A stretch of DNA of 7,130 bases, from the NCBI GenBank assembly GCA_002451085.1, contig DKBE01000107.1, positions 15,340-22,469 on the forward strand, written 5' to 3'. Below are positions 1-5,873 of this stretch, one piece after another. The stretch's first letter is position 1. Every line of letters begins with the position of its first letter. The DNA comes from Proteobacteria bacterium UBA6908 (lineage in GTDB: Bacteria > Pseudomonadota > Gammaproteobacteria > Acidiferrobacterales > UBA6901). The translations under genes and the position numbers were made by a program. Under the pieces are notes generated by a model, which saw only the letters and a list, made by a program, of their open reading frames with translations, was not told the DNA's origin and searched no databases.

Positions 1-315
1 CAGCTTGCGCCGCTCCACGCTGAAACTCTCGGACATGGTAATGACCAGGGGATAACCCTTCTGCGCACACACCATGGCCAGGCCGATGCCGGTGTTGCCG
101 CTCGTGGCTTCGACGATGGTCTGTCCGGGCTTGAGCTCGCCGCGACGTTCGGCGTCTTCGATCACGCCCAGGGCCAGCCGGTCCTTCACCGAACCCATTG
201 GATTGAAAGACTCCAGCTTGACGTAGAGGTGAACGCCCTCGGGGCCGAGCTTGTTGATGCGCACGACCGGCGTGTGGCCGATGGTCTCGAGGATGCTGCC
301 GTAACGCCTGGCCAT
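1..315 (-). CDS. cysK: Cysteine synthase (O-acetylserine sulfhydrylase), N-terminal 105 residues, cut by window edge
   Basis: This PLP-dependent enzyme makes L-cysteine and acetate from O-acetylserine and sulfide in the cytoplasm, the last step of sulfur assimilation. The reverse strand reads in frame from ATG at 315 to base 1 with no stop. The opening residues [20 protein letters not shown] match the usual CysK start, where the family has a TIG-TPLV motif. NPMGSVKDR (38-46) carries the PLP Schiff-base lysine, K44. TSGNTG (71-76) is the loop that binds the substrate carboxylate. [11 protein letters not shown] (95-105) also fits the CysK/CysM family. The start is 26 bases beyond the chlorite dismutase stop, so the two are probably co-transcribed. 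The only purine-rich ribosome site, AAGGAA at 331-336, lies 15 bases from the ATG, which is long and suggests coupling to the upstream gene. CysK is preferred over CysM or cystathionine beta-synthase-like paralogues, but the rest of the gene is needed to decide. Confidence 0.93.
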   Translation of the reverse strand, partial: MARRYGSILETIGHTPVVRINKLGPEGVHLYVKLESFNPMGSVKDRLALGVIEDAERRGELKPGQTIVEATSGNTGIGLAMVCAQKGYPLVITMSESFSVERRKL

Positions 316-341
316 GGCCGTGTTCGCTGTTTCCTTGCCCG

Positions 342-944
342 TTAGAGGATTTGGCTCCGGAGCGCGGCGTCATCCAACGAATAGGCCTCATCACGCACGA
401 GCCGGATATCCACTTCCCGCTCAACATACTTCCACTCCTCGATGGCGCGCAAGCCGGCCACCAGCCGGTTGAACGTATCCTCCTGATCCGGGGTGTACTC
501 AAACCAGGTGAGGAAGTCGAAAGGCTCATGGTCCGAGAGATCGCGGCAGTGGTGGAGCCGTCTCGCCAGCGTGGGAAAATGCTGCATCCCGATCCGGGTG
601 TGGTGCGACTGCGCCTTGAAGATGTTCAGGCGTTCGTCCTGGGTGAGCGCCCACCACGCATCGTTCTTGCGAATGGCGATCAGTGCCGCGCGCGTTGTCT
701 CGGGGCGGCCGAGCTCCAGCTGTTGGGCCACGATCTCGGTCCTTTCCCCGCGCTCAACATAACGTTCATTGCTGGTGATTCCGCGCAGAACCCAGGATGC
801 CTGTGGATCGGACGGCGTCTCCGCACTGGTGGCAATGTCGAGCCTGCTCGCCGCTGGCAGCGGCGCTCCGGCCCTCGCTGCCATATCGGTCACACGCCAA
901 CGACCCGTGTCACCACCCCTGAATGAAAACAATCGTGTGGACAT
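342..944 (-). CDS. cld: Chlorite dismutase-family heme protein, short type
   Basis: This 200-residue protein belongs to the chlorite dismutase/HemQ/DyP structural superfamily. Its length fits the short (lineage II) chlorite dismutases of about 180-200 residues. Active members convert chlorite to chloride and O2 at a heme b; their role in organisms that do not respire perchlorate is unsettled. The C-terminal block FDFLTWFEY (142-150) followed by [14 protein letters not shown] (169-182) is a strong family signature. Aligning HHTRIG (114-119) to known short enzymes gives H115 as the probable proximal heme ligand. R128, 13 residues later, matches the catalytic distal arginine; the H114/R127 pair of known short enzymes has the same spacing. 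This arginine separates true chlorite dismutases from HemQ coproheme decarboxylases, which have glutamine there. WW at 97-98 is also typical. GGGGAG lies 7 bases before the ATG at 944. No signal peptide is seen, so it is likely cytoplasmic. It sits between a DUF6632-type gene and cysK. Chlorite activity itself is inferred. Confidence 0.9.
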   Translation of the reverse strand: MSTRLFSFRGGDTGRWRVTDMAARAGAPLPAASRLDIATSAETPSDPQASWVLRGITSNERYVERGERTEIVAQQLELGRPETTRAALIAIRKNDAWWALTQDERLNIFKAQSHHTRIGMQHFPTLARRLHHCRDLSDHEPFDFLTWFEYTPDQEDTFNRLVAGLRAIEEWKYVEREVDIRLVRDEAYSLDDAALRSQIL

Positions 945-975
945 TTCAATTCTCCCCGGTTAGGTCGCTGACATT

Positions 976-1011
976 GATCACCGGACGCGCGTTTCGGTGC
1001 ATCCGGTGATC
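976..1011. repeat. Perfect 10-bp inverted repeat in the gap before the chlorite dismutase gene
   Basis: GATCACCGGA (976-985) is matched exactly by TCCGGTGATC (1002-1011), with 16 bases between. A few inner pairs can extend the stem, leaving a small loop. It lies in the 88-base gap between the DUF6632-type stop and the chlorite dismutase start, ending 31 bases before that ATG. Neither strand has a T-run after the stem, so it is not a standard intrinsic terminator. It could be an mRNA processing or stability hairpin, an attenuator acting on cld and cysK, or an operator for a dimeric regulator. The sequence alone does not decide among these. Confidence 0.7.
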
Positions 1012-1032
1012 GACAGGCCAGGTGGCTGATGG

Positions 1033-1422
1033 TTAACGTGTGGCCAGGGCCGGGCGCGGGGTCAGGATGGCCAATACCGCTGCGACGGCCAGCAGGGCAG
1101 CCACATCCCCAAAGAGATGGCCGATGTGCTTGGTGTTGGCCAGAGACTGGATCCCCATCATCCCGCCGTGCACGACGCTCGACCAGATCGTGAACCAGAT
1201 CAGGCTCCGGTGCGCCATCGGATCGCGCGAGGCGATGATCAGGAACACGCCGAGCGTGGCGTAGATGCCCAGAATCATTTCGAGGTATTCCGAGCGCCCG
1301 CTTTCGTGCCAAGCCCAGCCCGATGGCCAGACAATGCCCAGCGGCCAGATGCCGAAGGTGAAGGTCAGCCCCACGAGCAGCAGGGTGATGCGCAGATACT
1401 TGATGCGATTCGAGTCAGTCAT
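1033..1422 (-). CDS. Small four-helix membrane protein, DUF6632-like
   Basis: This 129-residue hydrophobic protein has four probable membrane helices, at about residues 10-32, 47-65, 72-93 and 102-121. It resembles the DUF6632 family of uncharacterised small integral membrane proteins, recognised from the pattern YLEMILGIYATLGVFLI, then a charged turn ASRDPMAHRSL (64-74), then WFTIWSSVVHGGMM (76-89). H85 and H102 lie in or next to helices and could bind a metal or heme, but there is no recognised cofactor motif. The start at 1422 is fixed by AAGGAG (1431-1436) 8 bases upstream. That ribosome site overlaps the TAA stop of the preceding small gene (1436-1438), so translation of the two is probably coupled. 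No biochemical function is known to me. Operon context links it to the methyltransferase and the ferredoxin-fold protein upstream. Confidence 0.85.
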   Translation of the reverse strand: MTDSNRIKYLRITLLLVGLTFTFGIWPLGIVWPSGWAWHESGRSEYLEMILGIYATLGVFLIIASRDPMAHRSLIWFTIWSSVVHGGMMGIQSLANTKHIGHLFGDVAALLAVAAVLAILTPRPALATR

Positions 1423-1435
1423 GGTTGTCTCTCCT

Positions 1436-1663
1436 TTACATGCCGACCAGCTGGGTGGTGTAGCCGGCGGACCGGGACTTCTCCAGCAAGACTGCAGGGG
1501 TAGTCTTGTCCAGGTCGAAGGCGATCATGAGAAGGTGTTCCTTGCCGGGGTTGAACTTGGATGTAACTACGCCCTCAACCTTCTGAATATCCTTCTCGAG
1601 CGTGGCACGCGCTTCGTCGTTCAGGGTCTCGTTGATATGGATCATGACGTCGCTGATGTTCAT
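1436..1663 (-). CDS. 75-residue ferredoxin-fold protein, heavy-metal-associated-domain-like, without cysteines
   Basis: The predicted order is beta-alpha-beta-beta-alpha-beta: DVMIHI (5-10), a helix at about 15-29, VVTSKFNPG (32-40), HLLMIAFD (43-50), a helix at about 54-67, and YTTQLVGM (68-75). This is the size and fold of an HMA (heavy-metal-associated, Atx1/CopZ-like) domain. The CXXC metal site normally found after the first strand is missing; the equivalent stretch HINETLND (9-16) has no cysteine, and the whole protein lacks cysteine. Copper or mercury carriage by the classical site is therefore unlikely. H9 and H43 are possible alternative ligands. A longer frame opens at 1720, but the ATG at 1663 is chosen because AGGAG (1671-1675) sits 7 bases before it and the longer form would overlap the methyltransferase end. 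It lies 47 bases after the methyltransferase and 13 bases before the membrane-protein gene. Its function is unknown; partner binding or regulation is a guess. Confidence 0.83.
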   Translation of the reverse strand: MNISDVMIHINETLNDEARATLEKDIQKVEGVVTSKFNPGKEHLLMIAFDLDKTTPAVLLEKSRSAGYTTQLVGM

Positions 1664-1674
1664 GGTGTGGCTCC

Positions 1675-1713
1675 TTATTAAATGTGGTGTTTGGGTTTTG
1701 GTTTGGTGAATTA
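1675..1713 (-). other. 39-base stretch with no G on the coding strand, between two operon genes
   Basis: Read on the minus strand from the methyltransferase TAA to just before the next ribosome site, the sequence is A/C-rich with some T and contains no G. It is far more skewed than its GC-rich surroundings. A G-free, C-containing RNA is unstructured and accessible. Such leaders can aid ribosome loading on the following small gene, and they also resemble the C-over-G bias of Rho-utilisation sites. The composition is directly visible; any role is inferred. Confidence 0.5.
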
Positions 1714-2544
1714 CTTGCACTGGATGACGACTTCGAGATATTCACCTGGGGCGACCAGCGTGCCGTCGGTGGCCCGGTTGAATTTCCCGGCCACGGCGAT
1801 CAGGTCGGCAGCAAGCGCAGCCTGCTTCTCGGCGTCCAGCGCTGCGAATGACGTGTGCATCGGGCCGTAGAACGTGCGAAACACTTCCAGAAAATGGGCG
1901 GCACTGTGGTACCGAAAAACGAAATGCTTGGGCTCGATGGTGATTGATTGGGCCCGGTCGCCAAACAGCTCACGGATCCGCACTTCGGTGCCCCACAGCG
2001 CGGGCGATTTCACGCCAGCCGGTGAGGGCAGGTAATTGCGCATTGTCTTGAAGAGTTCACCGACAAAGCTGGTCGGGGTCCAGTTGGCTAGACCGATCCG
2101 GCCGCCGGACCTGCAAACGCGCGCCATCTCCGCCGCGGCCTTGTCCTGGTCGGGCGTGAACATCACGCCGAAGGTGGACATCACCACGTCGAAACTGCGG
2201 TCGGCATACGGCAGGTTTTCGGCGTCGGCCTGTTCGAATTTCACCGGCAGGCCGTCGGCACTGGCCCGCGCACGTCCGCGCTCAAGCAGGGCCGGAACGT
2301 AATCGGTGGAAACGACGTCGCACCAGCGACGTGCGGCCGCCAGGGTTGCATTGCCGTTGCCGGCGGCGACGTCCAGTACACGCTCACCGGCACGCAGGTC
2401 GAGCGCTTCGCACAGCGACTCGCCGACAATCTGCAGGGTGGTGCCGACGACAGCGTAGTCACCGGCCGACCAGGCCAGGTGCTGCTTGGTTTTAACGGCC
2501 GCAAGGTCTGCGACGGGAGGGGTGGGAGAGATCACGGCAGACAT
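1711..2544 (-). CDS. Class I SAM-dependent methyltransferase, UbiE/Methyltransf_11-like
   Basis: This 277-residue soluble enzyme transfers a methyl group from S-adenosylmethionine to an unidentified small molecule. Motif I is VLDVAAGNGN (56-65), the glycine-rich SAM loop. STDYV (79-83) carries D81 for the ribose hydroxyls. FEQADAENLPY (103-113) is the adenine-contacting loop. FDVVMSTFGVMFTPDQ (118-133) is motif II, and the SGGRIGLANW segment follows the motif III position. The C-terminal part, with SPAGVKSPALWG and the KHFVFRYHSAAHFLEVFRTFYG stretch read in two halves, resembles a common bacterial family annotated only as class I methyltransferase. The substrate is unknown. The ATG at 2544 is chosen over a longer reading from 2562 because AAGGAG (2552-2557) lies 7 bases before it. 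It is the first gene of the minus-strand operon and diverges from the XRE-STAND regulator across a 221-base region with repeated operator-like sites. UbiE/MenG itself is unlikely given the C-terminus and the neighbours. Confidence 0.9.
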   Translation of the reverse strand: MSAVISPTPPVADLAAVKTKQHLAWSAGDYAVVGTTLQIVGESLCEALDLRAGERVLDVAAGNGNATLAAARRWCDVVSTDYVPALLERGRARASADGLPVKFEQADAENLPYADRSFDVVMSTFGVMFTPDQDKAAAEMARVCRSGGRIGLANWTPTSFVGELFKTMRNYLPSPAGVKSPALWGTEVRIRELFGDRAQSITIEPKHFVFRYHSAAHFLEVFRTFYGPMHTSFAALDAEKQAALAADLIAVAGKFNRATDGTLVAPGEYLEVVIQCK

Positions 2545-2675
2545 GGTTATGCTCCTTGGCAAACAGGTTCAGGACGGGTCTGGGCGTGGCCACGCGGTCC
2601 TGTGACGCGTCGTCGAATCCCGATTGGGCATGGCCGTTCGACGTGTCTATTTCACTCTCGCGGCAAGGGGGTGGG

Positions 2676-2708
2676 GTCCCGCTCAGCGGGACAAAAAGCG
2701 GGACAAAA
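2676..2708. repeat. Operator-like cluster: two direct GCGGGACAAAA repeats plus an inverted GCGGGAC core
   Basis: GCGGGAC occurs at 2686-2692 and again at 2698-2704. Each copy is followed by an A-run, giving direct repeats with a 12-bp period, a little over one helical turn. Just upstream, GTCCCGC (2676-2682) is the same core inverted, forming a perfect 7-bp palindrome with a TCA centre. Read on the minus strand the unit is TTTTGTCCCGC. Regularly spaced copies in a divergent promoter are typical of binding sites for oligomerising regulators; the STAND activator MalT also uses multiple directed boxes, with a different sequence. The neighbouring XRE-STAND protein is the obvious candidate ligand, by inference from position. 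Confidence 0.65.
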
Positions 2709-2730
2709 TCGGGGGTGAAGCTGCTAGACT
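2700..2730 (+). promoter_or_regulatory. Possible weak sigma-70 promoter for the XRE-STAND regulator
   Basis: TAGACT (2725-2730) matches TATAAT at four of six bases. GGGACA (2700-2705) matches TTGACA at four of six, but the spacer is 19 bases, or 18 if GGACAA is used. If real, transcription would begin near 2737 and give a leader of about 30 bases containing the GGAGGGG ribosome site. The -35-like element lies inside the second direct repeat, so a protein bound there would affect RNA polymerase directly. The match is weak. Confidence 0.25.
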
Positions 2731-2765
2731 CAGGCGCGTCGGATGCACCGGAGGGGTCAAACGAC

Positions 2766-5700
2766 GTGCAGGACCGGACACATTCGTTTGGCTACTGGCT
2801 GCGGCGACGACGCAAGGCCCTGGATCTTACCCAGGAGGCCCTCGCGCAGCGGGTCTACTGCTCGGGTTTCACCATCCGCAAGATCGAGGCCGACGAGCGC
2901 CGTCCGTCGCGGCGGCTGGCCGAACGGCTCGCCGAGTCACTGGCCATCCCCGAGGCAGAGCGGCGCGATTTCCTCGATGCCGCCCGTGCGCTGCACCCCA
3001 CGGACCGTCTGCCGCTGGTGCCCCTGCCGGTCGGTAGCGAAGCGCCCGCCACGCCGTCCGAGGCATCAAATCCTTCCTCGCCTGGCTCGGTCCTCGGCGC
3101 CGCCAGCGATACCGCTCCCTTCGTCGGCCGCAGCAGCGAGTACGGCCTGCTCACCGGGCTCATCGCGCGACTCACCGCTGGTAGCGGCTATACCATCCTG
3201 ATCGAAGGCGAGCCGGGGATCGGCAAAAGCCGTTTGCTGCGTGAAGTCACGCTCTACGCCCAGCGCCAGGAATTGCCGACGCTTGCAACGAACTGCTACG
3301 AGATTGAGCGCGCGACGCCCTATCAGCCTGTGATTGACCTCGTGATGCGCGCGCTGGATCGCGTCCCGGCCTCGGCGTTGCGTGGCCTCTCGCCCGTGTC
3401 ACTCGCCGAGCTCGCCGCACTGGTCCCCGAGATCAGCGAGCGCTTTCCGGACCTGCCGCAGTTGTCGAACGATTTTCCAGAGGCGCGCCAGGCGCGCCTG
3501 TCACGCGCCGTGGACCAGCTGCTCGAGGTCTTGCGCGGCGGCCGACCGCTGGTACTCATGGTGGACGACATCCAGTGGGCCGACGATGCCAGTGCGCAGG
3601 TGTTGCATTACCTTGCGCGCCACGCCGCACAGCGCGCAGTGCTCATGGTCTTCGCCTATCGCGACGAAGCCGTCGACAGCGACGAGCGTTTCGCCCAGCT
3701 GGTGGAGAGTTTGCGTCGCGACACCGACGCACGCCGTCTGTCGCTTGCGCGACTGGGCTATGCCGATACCGAAAGCCTGGTCGCCGCACTTGCCGATGCG
3801 AGCCTGGGCCCATCCGGCCTGGCCGATCGCCTGCATCGCGAAACCGAAGGCAATCCGTTCTTCCTGATGTCGATCCTGCAGTCCCTGAGCGAGGGCGAGA
3901 CCCGGCTGGAATCGCCGGCGAACGCCACGCCGGCGCTCCTTCCGGACGCGTTACGGGCCGCGGTACGCGTACGGCTTGCGCATGTGCCGAAGGCGGTGCG
4001 GCCGTTGCTTGAAACCGCCGCGGTCCTCGGACGGCGCTTCGACTTCGATACGCTGTTCGACGTCACCCGCGAGTCTGAGTCATCCCTTTTGGATGGGTTG
4101 GAGTTGCTCGTCAAGCGCCATTTGCTGCGCGAGGAACCCGAGGGCGGTATCTATGACTTCAGTCACGACAAGCTGCGCGAGGTGGTCTATCGCGATATCG
4201 GCGGGGCACGGCGCCGGTTACTGCACCAGTCGGTCGCCGAGGCCCTGGAGCGCCTTGGCGATAACACCGCGCACGAGCGCGACGCACAGCTGGCGGAGCA
4301 TTACGAGCGCGCGCACGCCTGGCCAAAAGCACTCCACTATATGGTCCTCGCCGCCGACCATTCGCAGAAGCTGTTCGCGATGCGCGATGCCCTGCACTGG
4401 CTGGATCGCGCCGTCGCACTGTCCGAGGCACACCCGGAGTCGCTCGACGCACGTCAACGCCTGGCGCTCTACGAGCAGCGCGGGGCGGCCCGTGCCCAGG
4501 CCGGGCAGACGCAGGGCGCCGTGGCCGACATGCGCCGCGTCATTGATGAGTTGCGCGCCGGCGGCGAACGCGCCAAGACGCGTGATGCGCTGATTCAACT
4601 GGGCATGGCCTACCGGCGTGCCGACCAGTACGACGAGTCGACGGCGTGCCTCACCGAAGCACTGCGGGAGTCGCGCCTGATGAACGACGAGCGACATGCC
4701 GCCGACACCCTCTATCATCTTGGAACGGTCGCGTGGAGCACCGGCAAGAATCACCAGGCGATCGGATTCCACCAGCAGGCCGTTGAGATCTGCGAGCGCG
4801 AAGGATTCACCGACCTGGTCGCGGTGCAGGCCTACCACGGTCGCGGCGAGGCACACTTTGCGAACGCCGAACCCCTGACAGCCATTGCGTGCTACAACCG
4901 GTCGCTCGAACTGGCGCGTGGCATCGGGGACAAAAGCTACGAGTCCGAGAACCTGATGATGATCGGGCATGCATGCATCGGCAGTCACGGGCTTGGCGAT
5001 TACCCGCGCGCCATGGCCAACTTCGAGGTGGCGATGGACATTGCGCGCGCCGCCGACTTGCAGTGGCACTTTGGGCCGACCTTGATCGGTCTCGACCATG
5101 TCCGGGCATGCATGGGCCGTTACGGCGAGGCGTGGACCGGCACGCAAAAGACATTGCACTGGCTCGAGAGTCTTGGCCAGGTGCGCTACCAGCTGATCGC
5201 GCTGGTCAGTATCGGCCGGCTGCTGCTGGACCTCGGCCTGAACGAAATGGTGATCGAACAGTTGGAACGGGGGCTCGCGCAAGGACGTGGCGCCGGTCTC
5301 CAGTTTTGGCGCGCCGCCATTGACACGCACCTGGCCGTGGCGCGGTCACGACTCGGGCAAAGGGACCTGGTGGCGGGACTGCAGGCCACGACCGAACAAA
5401 CGCGCCGCACTGCGGAGCGCTATATGCTGGTTCGGTGTCTTGACGGACTGGCGGAGATTGCCCTGGCCGCAGGCGATGTAAACCAAAGTCGCGCGTATGC
5501 GGACGAGCTGCTGGCCATCGCCGGAGCGAACGGCCTGCGCGAACTTGAAGCGGTCGCCCGACGCTGGCGCGGCGAGGCGATGCTGATCATGAAGGATCAC
5601 GCCGGAGCGCTGGCCGAGTTGTCCCATGCGGCAACACTGGCGGAGGAGATCGGCCGAGTGCGGTTGCAGCTGGATACGCAGGATGCGCTGGCGCGCCTGC

Positions 5701-5822
5701 TGACCGCACAGGGTCAGCGCGACGCCGCGCAACGCCATGGCTCCAAGGCACGCGCACTCGCGCAGGCCATCGAAAACAGCCTGGAGCCCTCGGGGCTCGA
5801 GGCGCGACTACCTTTGGGCTGA
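2766..5822 (+). CDS. XRE-type HTH / STAND (AAA_16) NTPase / TPR transcriptional regulator
   Basis: This predicted 1018-residue cytoplasmic regulator has three parts. Residues 8-72 form an XRE-like helix-turn-helix: WLRRRRKALDLTQEALAQRV leads to a recognition helix near SGFTIRKIE (33-41), then EADERRPSRR. A Pro/Ser/Ala-rich linker (about 80-115) leads to FVGR (119-122). The NTPase follows, with Walker A GEPGIGKS (148-155), Walker B LVLMVDDIQWAD (262-273), a sensor-like FAYRDE (297-302) and EGNPFFL (361-367). A winged-helix-like segment follows at about 390-475, including YDFSHDKLREVVY (463-475). About 515-1005 is alpha-helical TPR sequence, the likely inducer or partner sensor. The arrangement parallels MalT/LAL activators but puts the DNA-binding domain at the N-terminus. 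GTG at 2766 is preferred because GGAGGGG (2750-2756) lies 9 bases upstream and the HTH begins at once; the frame extends back to a TTG at 2556, which would make the operator repeats coding. GTG at 2715 is a less likely alternative. It diverges from the methyltransferase operon, its probable target. Confidence 0.9.
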   Translation: MQDRTHSFGYWLRRRRKALDLTQEALAQRVYCSGFTIRKIEADERRPSRRLAERLAESLAIPEAERRDFLDAARALHPTDRLPLVPLPVGSEAPATPSEASNPSSPGSVLGAASDTAPFVGRSSEYGLLTGLIARLTAGSGYTILIEGEPGIGKSRLLREVTLYAQRQELPTLATNCYEIERATPYQPVIDLVMRALDRVPASALRGLSPVSLAELAALVPEISERFPDLPQLSNDFPEARQARLSRAVDQLLEVLRGGRPLVLMVDDIQWADDASAQVLHYLARHAAQRAVLMVFAYRDEAVDSDERFAQLVESLRRDTDARRLSLARLGYADTESLVAALADASLGPSGLADRLHRETEGNPFFLMSILQSLSEGETRLESPANATPALLPDALRAAVRVRLAHVPKAVRPLLETAAVLGRRFDFDTLFDVTRESESSLLDGLELLVKRHLLREEPEGGIYDFSHDKLREVVYRDIGGARRRLLHQSVAEALERLGDNTAHERDAQLAEHYERAHAWPKALHYMVLAADHSQKLFAMRDALHWLDRAVALSEAHPESLDARQRLALYEQRGAARAQAGQTQGAVADMRRVIDELRAGGERAKTRDALIQLGMAYRRADQYDESTACLTEALRESRLMNDERHAADTLYHLGTVAWSTGKNHQAIGFHQQAVEICEREGFTDLVAVQAYHGRGEAHFANAEPLTAIACYNRSLELARGIGDKSYESENLMMIGHACIGSHGLGDYPRAMANFEVAMDIARAADLQWHFGPTLIGLDHVRACMGRYGEAWTGTQKTLHWLESLGQVRYQLIALVSIGRLLLDLGLNEMVIEQLERGLAQGRGAGLQFWRAAIDTHLAVARSRLGQRDLVAGLQATTEQTRRTAERYMLVRCLDGLAEIALAAGDVNQSRAYADELLAIAGANGLRELEAVARRWRGEAMLIMKDHAGALAELSHAATLAEEIGRVRLQLDTQDALARLLTAQGQRDAAQRHGSKARALAQAIENSLEPSGLEARLPLG

Positions 5823-5873
5823 CAACCTGAATCTCCAACAAGCTCGGCAAGGGAAACACAGGTAACACCAGAT

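Larger units (their letters stand above)
2545..2765. promoter_or_regulatory. Divergent intergenic control region between the methyltransferase operon and the XRE-STAND regulator
   Basis: These 221 bases separate the two opposed start codons and must hold the promoters of both transcripts. The notable content is the repeat cluster at 2676-2708. It lies about 130 bases from the methyltransferase start and about 57-90 bases from the regulator GTG. The part nearest the methyltransferase (2558-2670) shows no clear repeat and no convincing -10/-35 pair on the minus strand, consistent with an activator-dependent promoter. An open frame on the plus strand runs through the whole region from a TTG at 2556. 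It has no ribosome site, and I treat it as non-coding. Confidence 0.6.

Noticed and set aside
351..926. A 191-codon plus-strand open frame opposite the chlorite dismutase gene
   Set aside because: The reverse strand encodes clear family motifs and has a good ribosome site; the plus frame is a mirror with no motif of its own.
976..1011. Intrinsic terminator
   Set aside because: The stem is good, but no T-run follows it on either strand, so it is recorded as an inverted repeat only.
890..1312. A 140-codon minus-strand frame overlapping the DUF6632-like gene and the cld start
   Set aside because: It is Arg/Pro/His-rich, has no domain, and conflicts with two well-supported genes and the intercistronic hairpin.
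2640..2670. Minus-strand sigma-70 promoter for the methyltransferase around a TAGACA-like box
   Set aside because: No acceptable -35 element lies 16-19 bases upstream of it; the match is no better than chance.
2676..2697. Palindrome plus A-run read as a Rho-independent terminator
   Set aside because: On the minus strand the T-run precedes the stem instead of following it, and on the plus strand the stem is followed by A, so termination geometry is wrong in both directions.
4218..5330. A 370-codon open frame on the minus strand inside the regulator gene
   Set aside because: It lies opposite the TPR part of a convincing gene, shows no recognisable domain, and is explained by GC-rich codon bias opening antisense frames.
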